Shown: positions 37,489 to 45,222 of the stretch, piece after piece
Layout: each line of letters begins with the position of its first letter
How positions within the stretch are numbered: the stretch's first letter is position 1
Assembly (NCBI GenBank): GCA_024123955.1
Contig: CP099652.1
Coordinates: 4,278,001 to 4,342,000, forward strand
Length of the DNA stretch: 64,000 nucleotides
From: Oxalobacteraceae bacterium OTU3CINTB1
GTDB taxonomy: Bacteria > Pseudomonadota > Gammaproteobacteria > Burkholderiales > Burkholderiaceae_D
Direction of reading: 5' to 3'
Program-made: the position numbers and the translations under genes
The notes under the pieces: model-generated
Seen by the model: only the letters and a program-made list of their open reading frames with translations
Told to the model about the DNA's origin: nothing
Database searches by the model: none

Positions 37489-38402
37489 GTTGGACCGATC
37501 TGGCCAGGAATGGACGCATACTCGTGGTGGACGACGCCATGGAGAACATCCAGATCCTGCACCATGCGCTGCGCGACGAACAGGAAGTGCTGTTCGCCCT
37601 CGACGGCGAAAAGGCGCTCGACATCGCGCTGGCCCAGCAACCGGACCTGATCCTGCTCGACGCCGTCATGCCCGGCATGGACGGCTACGCCGTCTGCGGC
37701 GCGCTGCGCGCCTCGCCCCGTCTGCAGGACATCCCGATCATCTTCGTCACCGCCCTCAGCCAGCCCGAGGACGAGACCCGCGCGCTGGAGGCCGGCGCGG
37801 TCGACTTCATCAGCAAACCGTTCAACATCGCCGTGGTGCGCGCGCGCGTGCGCAGCCAGCTGACCATCAAGCGCCAGGCCGACGCCATGCGCGAGCTGAG
37901 CCTGACCGACGGCCTGACCGGCGTGGCCAACCGCCGCCACTTCAACGACACCATCGACGCCGAATGGCGCCGCTGCGCCCGCGCCGGCCTGCCGCTGTCG
38001 GTGATCATGATCGACATCGACCACTTCAAGCTCTACAACGACCACTACGGCCACCAGGCCGGCGACGCCTGCCTGCAGCAAATCAGCGCGGCGATGAAGG
38101 GATGCGCCTCGCGCCCGCAGGATTTGCTGGCCCGCTACGGCGGCGAGGAGTTCATCCTGCTGCTGCCGCAGGAAGGCCCCGAGGGCACGCAGGTGGTCGC
38201 CAGCCGCATCCTTGACGAAGTGCGCAGGCTCAACCTGGCGCACGCGGCCTCGCCGACGGCGCCCTACGTGTCGATCAGCATGGGCCTGGCGACGGCGATG
38301 CCGCCGCTCGACAGCCAGGACTCCATCGCCGTGGTGCGCGCCGCCGACGCCCGCCTGTACGTCGCCAAGCAGGCCGGCCGCAACCGCTACTTCGCCGACT
38401 GA
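37485..38402 (+). CDS. Response-regulator diguanylate cyclase (REC-GGDEF)
   Basis: A 305-residue protein: REC domain (acceptor D59 in LILLDAVMPG, Lys in FISKPF) joined to a GGDEF domain. The active site is GGEEF at 219-223, and the inhibitory site RPQD lies exactly five residues before it, so product feedback is likely. It makes cyclic di-GMP when phosphorylated, presumably through the kinase upstream. It sits directly after cluster B, whose neighbouring cluster A motor carries an MshEN c-di-GMP domain. Confidence 0.9.
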   Translation: MSWTDLARNGRILVVDDAMENIQILHHALRDEQEVLFALDGEKALDIALAQQPDLILLDAVMPGMDGYAVCGALRASPRLQDIPIIFVTALSQPEDETRALEAGAVDFISKPFNIAVVRARVRSQLTIKRQADAMRELSLTDGLTGVANRRHFNDTIDAEWRRCARAGLPLSVIMIDIDHFKLYNDHYGHQAGDACLQQISAAMKGCASRPQDLLARYGGEEFILLLPQEGPEGTQVVASRILDEVRRLNLAHAASPTAPYVSISMGLATAMPPLDSQDSIAVVRAADARLYVAKQAGRNRYFAD

Positions 38403-38433
38403 GCATGACGCGCCGCACAGTAGGATCGATATA

Positions 38434-38462
38434 TTGATCTTATTGCAATTCGCCCCTAGAAT
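38434..38462 (+). promoter_or_regulatory. Candidate sigma70 promoter for the OmpA-like gene
   Basis: TTGATC and TAGAAT are separated by 17 bases, about 35 bp before the GTG at 38497. The ribosome site AAGGG is 6 bases before that start. Confidence 0.5.
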
Positions 38463-38496
38463 CGGACTGATCATTCATTCTTGACAAGGGACCCAC

Positions 38497-39510
38497 GTGC
38501 GCACGCCTCGACTTCTCGCCTTCACGCTAATCACCGGCATTGCCGGTCTCGCACCCTTCGCCCACGGCCAGATGCCGGCGCAGGACACGGTCAAGGGCGC
38601 CAAGGACCACCCTTTGCTGTCGCGCTTTGAAGGATCGAAGCTGGTCGGTTACGGCCTCAAGGAATTCGACGAAGTGCTGCTCCCGGCGGGCAAGCGTATC
38701 GCCAACAAGGACGGCAAGGCCGCGTTCGAGAGCGCGCTCCAGCTCGAAGGCAAGTACACCCGCATCGCCTACAACTATCCGAAAGAGCGATCGTCGCTGG
38801 AAGTGATGCGTAACTACCAGGCAGCGCTCGACAAGGCCGGCCTGAAGGTGCTGTTCACCTGCGTCAAGGAAGCCTGCGGCGGCAACTTCGGCGAATACTT
38901 CCTCGACAACCGGGTCGGCGACAACTTCATCAAAGGCGGCGAAGCGAACTGGTCACCGTTCAACAACGGCCGCAACGACAGCCGCTACCTGGTCGCCAAG
39001 GGCACGCGGCCGGACGGCGCACTGGTCCACGTCGGCGTGTACGTGGTCTCGCCGGTGCAGGACAAGAACGGCGGCGTGTATCTGGAGATCGTCGAAGCCA
39101 AGGCCATGGAGGGCGGCAAGGTCTCGGCCAGCCTGAACGCCGCCGACATGGCCAAAGGCATCGCAGCCGAAGGCAAGGTCGCGGTGTACGGCGTCTACTT
39201 CGACACCGACAAGGCCGAGGTGAAAGCCGAATCGAAAGCGGCGCTGGCCGAAATGGCCAAGCTATTGCAGCAGGATCCCAAGCTGAAGGTGTACGTGGTC
39301 GGCCACACCGACAACCAGGGAGGGTTGGCGCACAACGTCGATCTGTCGCAAAAGCGGGCCGACTCGGTGGTCAAGGCCTTGGCGGCGGACTACAAGATCG
39401 ACGCCAAGCGCCTCAGCGCCAAAGGCGTCGCCTCGTACTCGCCGGTAGCCTCCAATGACGCCGACGCCGGCCGCGAAAAGAACCGCCGCGTCGAGCTGGT
39501 GAAACAGTAA
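38497..39510 (+). CDS. OmpA-domain outer-membrane protein with DUF4892-like part
   Basis: A 337-residue exported protein starting at GTG, with a signal peptide ending FAHGQ. The N-terminal region (about 30-210) resembles DUF4892 proteins (EGSKLVGYGLKEFDEVLLP). The C-terminal OmpA peptidoglycan-binding domain (about 225-337) has VYFDTDKAEVK, VVGHTDNQG and NRRVELVKQ. It would tether the outer membrane to the cell wall. Its own promoter separates it from the kinase/cyclase pair. Confidence 0.8.
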   Translation: MRTPRLLAFTLITGIAGLAPFAHGQMPAQDTVKGAKDHPLLSRFEGSKLVGYGLKEFDEVLLPAGKRIANKDGKAAFESALQLEGKYTRIAYNYPKERSSLEVMRNYQAALDKAGLKVLFTCVKEACGGNFGEYFLDNRVGDNFIKGGEANWSPFNNGRNDSRYLVAKGTRPDGALVHVGVYVVSPVQDKNGGVYLEIVEAKAMEGGKVSASLNAADMAKGIAAEGKVAVYGVYFDTDKAEVKAESKAALAEMAKLLQQDPKLKVYVVGHTDNQGGLAHNVDLSQKRADSVVKALAADYKIDAKRLSAKGVASYSPVASNDADAGREKNRRVELVKQ

Positions 39511-39543
39511 GCCACCGAGCACTGTCTGAACACCGTGGAGACA

Positions 39544-39580
39544 CGTAGGGCGGTTAGCGCAAAGCGCGTAATACGCCATG
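39544..39580. repeat. Palindromic repeat after the OmpA-like gene
   Basis: The segment GTAGGGCGGTTAGCGC, then AAAGCGCGTAATACGCC, is an imperfect hairpin. It resembles a widespread interspersed palindrome found between genes in many proteobacteria (the GTAGGG...GCGCGTAA type). It has no T run, so it is not a classical terminator. Confidence 0.5.
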
Positions 39581-39616
39581 CATGCATCGCCGTGGCGCAT
39601 CCATGGCTGACTCGAC

Positions 39617-40123
39617 CTAACGGTTAGTCAACGGCGCGAGTTGCTGGAGGCAGCGATTTTGTTCAGAAAATCGTTGGTTTTGGGGGATTTTCTGAATGCA
39701 CGCGATGGCCGACCGTATGCGCCGCAGCCGAAGTTCGGTATGGTTGACAACACATTGTTCTGCCCAAGTGGAAGGCCAACGGCCGCCCGCACCGGTCAGG
39801 GAGCCGATCAGCTCGCACTCTTCATGACGATACAGTGCCCAGGCCGCTTGTTGTGATGTCAGCGCCTTAATCAGTCGCTCGTCGACGGGCGTGGCATGGC
39901 TGGAGGACGCGACAACCAAGCTCACGAGTTCAGCGTGCTTCGCCGCCATCTGCTTGTCGGCCTTTTCCAGCTTTTGATTCAGCAGCAGCCCCATCTGCAT
40001 TGCGCTACCCTCCGGCCAGCATTCGGGCTTGTCCGTGCAGTCAACCGGCTTTGCCAGCGCCGAAAGCGGCAGGGCGACGAGCAAAACGAGTAAATAGTAC
40101 CGCGTCATCACAGGACCCATCAT
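39617..40123 (-). CDS. LprI-like (DUF1311) exported protein
   Basis: A 168-residue protein with a signal peptide (MTRYYLLVLLVALPLSALA). The Cys pattern and the segment LTSQQAAWALYRHEECELIG resemble the lysozyme-inhibitor LprI N-terminal/DUF1311 family. ATG 40123 has AAGGA 6 bases upstream. Probably periplasmic; the exact role is unknown. Confidence 0.65.
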   Translation of the reverse strand: MMGPVMTRYYLLVLLVALPLSALAKPVDCTDKPECWPEGSAMQMGLLLNQKLEKADKQMAAKHAELVSLVVASSSHATPVDERLIKALTSQQAAWALYRHEECELIGSLTGAGGRWPSTWAEQCVVNHTELRLRRIRSAIACIQKIPQNQRFSEQNRCLQQLAPLTNR

Positions 40124-40436
40124 GTTAAATCCTTAGCCGGCTTTGTTGCCACAATAAACTCTTTCCTCGAAACTGGAGGGAGGCCGGTAGATTGGAAAGT
40201 GCATCATTTGATTTATAAAACCAAGCATCAATATAAGAAGCATATCCAGACGCATAGTCGTTCCCGACGACTTTTGCATGACATCCTGTGGCGGAGCAGG
40301 AGCGACATCTCCCACGCGGCCGTCGGGCCTAGCATATCAACTTACTCAGTTGCAAAACCACCAATTCTCAATGTTAGCGATCACGCCCCAAGAAGATTTC
40401 CGACGTCGCCGAAAGGTCAACCACTTTGCGACTCGA
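40124..40436. other. Intergenic stretch with a doubtful small minus-strand ORF
   Basis: This 313-bp gap holds one possible small gene on the minus strand (40133 to about 40258, roughly 41 residues, start MRLDMLLILMLGFINQMM), preceded by GGGAA. It has a short hydrophobic run but no recognisable family. Nothing else stands out. Confidence 0.2.
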
Positions 40437-40919
40437 TTAGAGCCATTTCTCCACCCATCTCAGCCCAATTTTTTGTTTAGTTAAACGAACAGCCTCTGGA
40501 AAATTTGCCCATTGACTAATTGCTATTGGAGTCGCTAATTTCCTTGACCGCAAAACTACAATTTTTAGCGATCGACTGTATGTGGCGGAATCAATGTCGC
40601 TCCACAGGATAATAAGAGAGCGATAGCGGCTATTTTCAACATTAATGCCCCGCTCAATGAAACGAAAGGTTGTGAATAGGGTTTCTCTGCCATAGCGGAA
40701 AATAAAAAGTACAGATGCACAACTAAGCACCACCGTCGCAGGAAAAATAACGTAGGCAGCGACTAAGCCCCAAGTGGGGAACTTCCCGGCGAGAGTATGT
40801 AGCGATAGTGTCATCCAAACAGCCACTAATGTTAGGAAAACAAAAACCGGCAAACCAGCCAATAGGAAAAAGATGGCAACTGGTCTAGGAAAACGAATTG
40901 TGATATCTGTCATTGCCAT
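40437..40919 (-). CDS. Hypothetical two-helix membrane protein
   Basis: A 160-residue protein with two N-terminal membrane helices (IFFLLAGLPVFVFLTLVAVW and LVAAYVIFPATVVLSCASVLF) and a basic cytoplasmic C-terminus with beta-rich, PH-like spacing (IILWSDIDSATYSRSLKIVV). The family is not recognised. ATGs at 40919 and 40913 are both possible. Base composition is AT-richer than the surrounding genes. Confidence 0.5.
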   Translation of the reverse strand: MAMTDITIRFPRPVAIFFLLAGLPVFVFLTLVAVWMTLSLHTLAGKFPTWGLVAAYVIFPATVVLSCASVLFIFRYGRETLFTTFRFIERGINVENSRYRSLIILWSDIDSATYSRSLKIVVLRSRKLATPIAISQWANFPEAVRLTKQKIGLRWVEKWL

Positions 40920-41059
40920 GCCCGACAAAGTTTATAAAGGCCGTAGTTCGAGCGCTGGGGTAACTCAAGTTGGAGCGATCAGCGACGATGCGGTCGGCAA
41001 CTGTACGAGGGCTTGAAATTAGTCAACCGTCCGCTGTTGGCTGCGGATTCAATCGGTCA

Positions 41060-41458
41060 TTACTCAAGTTTTACATGCCTCAACGACCTATCAATCTCTT
41101 CAGCAACGCACTGAAAAGCCGACTGGGTGGAGCGTAATAACAGATATGGTTGCAGATTGCCGAATTTTAGCCGTTGCAATACCTCTTCCTCTTTCCCGGA
41201 AAATTGCTTCTTCAAAGTCTCATCCTCAAGAATGCTTTTCCGGGAACATAGGCAAATTTTCTCGACACTGATCGGATGCCCCTTCAATGCGACCTCGTAG
41301 GTGGGGTCGCTAACGAATTGAGGAACCACCTGCGCGCAGGTCTCATCATTGACATCTGCAAATTTTTTCAATTGCTCAGGAACTTGATTTTGAGAAAAAC
41401 CGGGAGCCACTAATGACACCGTCAGGAGAAAAGAAAATAGATTTTTCTTTGAATACAT
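41060..41458 (-). CDS. Hypothetical small exported protein
   Basis: A 132-residue protein with a signal peptide (KKNLFSFLLTVSLVAPGFSQ). Four Cys (ETCAQ, KICLCS, FQCVAE) suggest a disulfide-bonded periplasmic fold. No family recognised. Its upstream sequence is strongly AT-rich, unlike the rest of the window. Confidence 0.5.
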   Translation of the reverse strand: MYSKKNLFSFLLTVSLVAPGFSQNQVPEQLKKFADVNDETCAQVVPQFVSDPTYEVALKGHPISVEKICLCSRKSILEDETLKKQFSGKEEEVLQRLKFGNLQPYLLLRSTQSAFQCVAEEIDRSLRHVKLE

Positions 41459-41546
41459 TTAAATTTTAATGATTTTAAAAAATTTTAACTTATAAAATTC
41501 CGAACCGCTTTTTTCCGAGGGAGGACCATTTGCCCAACACTTTAAA

Positions 41547-42125
41547 TTACATAGCCAGCAGCACGGCGTCAAAATAATGGTTGCCCCCATCATCAACGTG
41601 CGTATGTTCGAGATGCATTCCCGCACAAGCCAACTGTCGTTGGTACTCAACCGCCCCTAGCGATAATGACGGCTGACCAGTTTGGAGGTCGCTCCAATCA
41701 CATCGCGCACGAGGCGCGCTAAACAGAAAGCGGCCACTCGGCCGAAGCGCTCGTCCGACCTTTTCAATCAATTTCCGTTGGTCTTGTTCGGAAAGTAGAA
41801 ACATAAGCCCCACGGCAACTGCACCGTCAAAATTTCGGCCAAAAAAATTGCTACTCTGTACCGTCTCGCAGGTTGCCGGGGCTTCGGGAAAGCGCCGGTG
41901 GAACGTCGCTAGCAGCGTTGGCGACGCATCAATTCCGAAGACCATAAAGCCCGCTTCGACTAATATTTGAGAAACCGGTGCGCCCGACCCGCAACCAATA
42001 TCGACCACTTCACTGCCAGGCCTCAGACCTTTAGCCCACTGCCTGACCACATCGCTACCGATATCGGAACGGGCGCCAATAAACTCTTCCGCAACTGCCT
42101 CCCAGCTTCTATGTGAGCCTTCCAT
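41547..42125 (-). CDS. Class I SAM-dependent methyltransferase
   Basis: A 192-residue soluble enzyme. The SAM-binding motif is VVDIGCGSGAPVSQIL (about 41-56), followed by the acidic residue in VFGIDASP and the post-motif NFDGAVAVGLMFLLS. A good ribosome site (GAGGAA) precedes the ATG. The substrate cannot be told from the sequence. Confidence 0.8.
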   Translation of the reverse strand: MEGSHRSWEAVAEEFIGARSDIGSDVVRQWAKGLRPGSEVVDIGCGSGAPVSQILVEAGFMVFGIDASPTLLATFHRRFPEAPATCETVQSSNFFGRNFDGAVAVGLMFLLSEQDQRKLIEKVGRALRPSGRFLFSAPRARCDWSDLQTGQPSLSLGAVEYQRQLACAGMHLEHTHVDDGGNHYFDAVLLAM

Positions 42126-42207
42126 TAATGACTTTCCTCGTCAAGTATGCGCTGATTGAGCGGCAGCTTGTGGCCGCTAGCTGGCGATGAACTACCCTGG
42201 CTTCATC

Positions 42208-42465
42208 TTAGGCTTCCAAGGGTTTGCCATCGATAAGTATACGAAACCGTTCACCGGAAAACCCGGCCCGGTGGCTACCGTAAACGGCCTTCCCTATAGA
42301 TTCATACCATTTGGAATCGGTGGCGTCGACAGCGACTATCATGTCCGGGCTTTCGGCGGAGATTTTCTCAAGAGCTTCCGCGACCTCAGTTGTTGAATGT
42401 AATCTGACGCCGTTCAAGTCTACGCCGTCATTATCGGAAATCCGCAAAACAATGATTTTGTCCAA
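42208..42465 (-). CDS. Small ExbD/TolR-like domain protein
   Basis: An 85-residue protein starting at TTG with AGGG upstream. The order of strands and helices (IIVLRISDNDGVDLNGV, EVAEALEKISAESPDMIVAV, YESIGKAVYGSHRAGF) resembles the periplasmic domain of ExbD, but no membrane helix or signal is present. It may be a detached domain or an unrelated small protein. Confidence 0.35.
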   Translation of the reverse strand: MDKIIVLRISDNDGVDLNGVRLHSTTEVAEALEKISAESPDMIVAVDATDSKWYESIGKAVYGSHRAGFSGERFRILIDGKPLEA

Positions 42466-42490
42466 ATCGATTCCCTAGTAGATAGATTCT

Positions 42491-42817
42491 TCAGTCCAAC
42501 ATTGGTGAGCCGTGGCTCCTTGCCGCGCTCGGGCTGTCAGCAAGCATACCAGCTTGCTCAAAGACAAAGCTCACCAATTCCCACATCGCCTTGGGATACG
42601 AGCGTCGCAAGTCAAGCCCGTAGTACAGCTTCAATCCAGCAGGTCTATCATGAACAATCCATTGAGAGAGCTTCAGCAGTCCGAAGTAGCAACCATCGCC
42701 GCGCCGCTTTGCCAGCCGACCCAGCAGAATGTCGGGGTTGCCGGCCCAGTCGGCACCGACTTTCTGATCCGGCGAGGCAAGGTGCGGAATTTCACGCCAA
42801 TTGACGCGTCGTCTCAG
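42491..42817 (-). pseudogene. 5'-truncated ORF of unknown family
   Basis: The minus strand reads as convincing protein (GRLAKRRGDGCYFGLLKLSQ, KLYYGLDLRRSYPKAMWELV) down to a stop at 42493-42491. The frame is closed by a stop at 42818-42820, and no ATG, GTG or TTG is placed to start the conserved part. It appears to have lost its 5' end at the junction with the TonB-receptor remnant. Family not recognised. Confidence 0.4.
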
Positions 42818-42950
42818 CTACAGCAGAGGGCAGTGGCGCTTCGCGGTCAACGCCAGCAATCCGGGCCGCAAGACCTACGTTGCCTCGTGCAACGATGACT
42901 ACTTTTATGGCGAACCCGGGCGGATGATCGTCACGGTCCGCAACAAATAG
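42786..42950 (+). pseudogene. Remnant of a TonB-dependent siderophore receptor C-terminus
   Basis: From 42813 the plus strand reads LSYSRGQWRFAVNASN, then KTYVASCNDDYFYGEP, to a stop at 42948-42950. This matches the last strands of siderophore TonB receptors (WRFAVNxxNLFDKxYVASC...FYGE). The preceding stretch VRNFTPIDA fits the same family but lies in another frame (42786-42810), so the fragment is also frameshifted. The rest of the receptor is absent. Confidence 0.6.
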
Positions 42951-43005
42951 GGGCGTCCGAATGTGGTGGTGGAACGACCGGAACACCGATTAGCCTCACG
43001 GCATC

Positions 43006-44199
43006 GTGGAAGTTGCTGGTATCCTTGCGGATCACGACATCTTCCGACTTGCCACTGTGATATTGCTCGACCCCACAACCATCGTTCTGACGTCGACCCT
43101 GATGGCGGCAGCGATGACCATCGTGTTGTTCTCCGCCTACCGCAGCTTCCCTGCCGACGTGCGAGGGTTGGGCCATCAGTCGCTCGGCATGTTGTCGCTG
43201 ACGATGAGCGGCTTGCTATTCTGCGCAGGGCCGCTGATGCCGGAAGCGCTGTTACTGTTCTTGGCCAATAGCACCATGCTGGGCGCCGCCGGGCTGATGC
43301 TGATCGGCACCCAGGTATTCTACGGCCGCAAGCCGAGTTGGTGGTGGCTGGCGCTGGCGTGGGTGGCCGGCATGGTCTGTCTGGTCGGCTGGTATGTGAT
43401 CACCCAGGACTACGCGTTGCGGGTGGCGGTGTTTTCATTGTTGACGCTGTCGTTCTACGTGGCGCAGCTGGTACTGCTGTTACGCCATGGCGAACGCCAC
43501 TTCTCCAGCTGGTTCTTCGGCGCGCTGTTGCTGGTGCAATCGCTCGTGCTGCTGTTGCGGCTGTTCGCGGCGCTCAGCGGCGCGGTCGGCACCAGCAACG
43601 CCAGCAACGGGACAGTACAGGGAATTTTCCTGTTGACCGCCAATTTCATGACGCTGATGATGGCGGTCGGCTTCATGACCATCGCCACGCGGCGCCTGCA
43701 GGTTGTGATGGAGCACCGCTCCAACTCGGACCCACTGACCGGGGTGCTGAACCGGCGCGGGTTCGCCGCCGCCTACTGCCGCGAGGTGGCGCTGATGAAA
43801 CGCCACGGCGAGCCGATGACTGTGCTCAGCATCGACCTCGATTACTTCAAGGCGATCAACGACCAGTACGGCCATGCAGTCGGCGACCAGGTGCTGATGC
43901 ATGCGGCGCGCACCACCGTGTCGGCCCTGCGCGAGATCGATCACGTGGCGCGCTTCGGCGGCGAGGAATTCATCGTCCTGCTACCGGGCACCACGGCCGA
44001 TCGGGCGAAAGCGATAGCGCAACGCATTCAGGCATTGCTGTTCGCGGCGCGCGGAGGCGACCTGCCGGACTATACGGTCAGCATCGGCATCGCCAGCCAG
44101 CAAGCGCCAGACGAGAGCCTGGAAGCGCTGATGGCGCGCGCTGACGCCGCCCTCTACCGCGCCAAGGCCGCGGGCCGCAACCGCAGCGAGGCGGCGTGA
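43006..44199 (+). CDS. Membrane diguanylate cyclase
   Basis: A protein of about 397 residues with six or seven membrane helices (about 25-225) and a C-terminal GGDEF domain: RSNSDPLTGVLNRRGF, active site GGEEF at about 318-322, and inhibitory site REID five residues upstream. It makes cyclic di-GMP at the inner membrane. The start is uncertain: GTG 43006 gives the longest form, TTG 43063 would give LLDPTTIVLTST at the front; neither has a strong ribosome site. Confidence 0.82.
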   Translation: MEVAGILADHDIFRLATVILLDPTTIVLTSTLMAAAMTIVLFSAYRSFPADVRGLGHQSLGMLSLTMSGLLFCAGPLMPEALLLFLANSTMLGAAGLMLIGTQVFYGRKPSWWWLALAWVAGMVCLVGWYVITQDYALRVAVFSLLTLSFYVAQLVLLLRHGERHFSSWFFGALLLVQSLVLLLRLFAALSGAVGTSNASNGTVQGIFLLTANFMTLMMAVGFMTIATRRLQVVMEHRSNSDPLTGVLNRRGFAAAYCREVALMKRHGEPMTVLSIDLDYFKAINDQYGHAVGDQVLMHAARTTVSALREIDHVARFGGEEFIVLLPGTTADRAKAIAQRIQALLFAARGGDLPDYTVSIGIASQQAPDESLEALMARADAALYRAKAAGRNRSEAA

Positions 44200-44290
44200 G
44201 CGCGAAGGCTCGGCGCCCGGCCCAAAGCGGATTGCAAAGCCGAAACTCTAACGCCTTGTGACTCTTAGCGCCGTCGGCACCCGCCCAATC

Positions 44291-44665
44291 TTATTCTTTC
44301 TTTTTCATCAAGCCGGCCAATGAGGCAAACGGATTATGCGTTGCCGGCGCGACCTCGGCCGATTTCAAACCAGGTCCCCGGTCGGCCTCAAGATAACGCG
44401 AGTGTTCGTTATCATGGCAGTAAAGGCACAGCAATTCCCAGTTGCTGCCATCAGGCGGATTGTTGTCATGATTGTGGTCGCGATGGTGCACTGTAAGTTG
44501 TGACACATTGGTATGCGTGAATTCGCGCATGCAGCGTCCACACACCCATGGATACATTTTCAGCGAGCGCTCGCGGTAGCCCAGCTCGCGCTGGTCGGCA
44601 GCGCGCCGTGCGTCAGCGACAATTTTGTCCAGCCGCGCGGCGTCCGGTTTTTTCCCAACGGTCAT
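44291..44665 (-). CDS. HNH endonuclease, YajD-like
   Basis: A 124-residue protein with a zinc Cys pair CGRC, the HNH core VHHRDHNHDNNP, and a second pair CLYCHDN. This is the layout of YajD-type HNH nucleases. ATG 44665 follows AAGGAA. No phage or restriction genes adjoin it. Confidence 0.78.
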   Translation of the reverse strand: MTVGKKPDAARLDKIVADARRAADQRELGYRERSLKMYPWVCGRCMREFTHTNVSQLTVHHRDHNHDNNPPDGSNWELLCLYCHDNEHSRYLEADRGPGLKSAEVAPATHNPFASLAGLMKKKE

Positions 44666-44717
44666 GGTTATTCCTTTCCCGAATAGACGATCATAGACTG
44701 CCCCCTTAGCTATGCTG

Positions 44718-45179
44718 CTAGTACGGACTGGAGGCGGGCCGACCGGCCGCGTCGGTCCATATGTCATCCGGAAGGGAGCGATCGCGAAGGCAAACCCTGT
44801 CATGCTCTGGATACGTGATTCGATCGACCGGAGCACGTGTTCCAACAACCAGGCAACGCGTTTCAACAGCACTGCGATTTTCCAAATAGTGCCCAAGCTG
44901 CACTCCCGCGCGGAAGGTGGCGGCGCTGCCGGCACGCATCAGCGTCTCGGACGTGCCCTCGATTACGGTGATCTCACCTGCAAGGACGTAGACCATCTCA
45001 TCCTCCGCACTATGCCAATGCTTGATGGAAGACCTGCAGCCAGGCTGCAGGACCTCGATGAATGCGCCAAACTGCGTAAGCTCGCCGGCTTCGCTAATCC
45101 AGAGCGTTTGATTCGGCGCCGTGGAACCCTCTACAGCGCTAACCTCGCGAATCAGTTGATCCGTCGTGAAGACAGGCAT
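44718..45179 (-). CDS. Cupin-domain protein
   Basis: A 153-residue single-cupin protein: motif 1 HWHSAEDEMVYVLAGE (metal ligands His/His/Glu) and motif 2 ending LGHYLENRS. The ribosome site GGAGG precedes the start. The substrate is unknown. Confidence 0.78.
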   Translation of the reverse strand: MPVFTTDQLIREVSAVEGSTAPNQTLWISEAGELTQFGAFIEVLQPGCRSSIKHWHSAEDEMVYVLAGEITVIEGTSETLMRAGSAATFRAGVQLGHYLENRSAVETRCLVVGTRAPVDRITYPEHDRVCLRDRSLPDDIWTDAAGRPASSPY

Positions 45180-45222
45180 TAGTGACCTCCCTGGATGGTG
45201 CGTATGTTTGAATAACTGCCCA

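Noticed and set aside
42512..42898. Plus-strand 128-codon frame over the scar region
   Set aside because: Its sequence is not protein-like for most of its length; the minus strand (42491-42817) and another plus frame (42813-42950) read better.
39511..43005. AT-richer patch considered as a prophage or integrative element
   Set aside because: No integrase, transposase, phage structural gene, tRNA or flanking direct repeat was seen.
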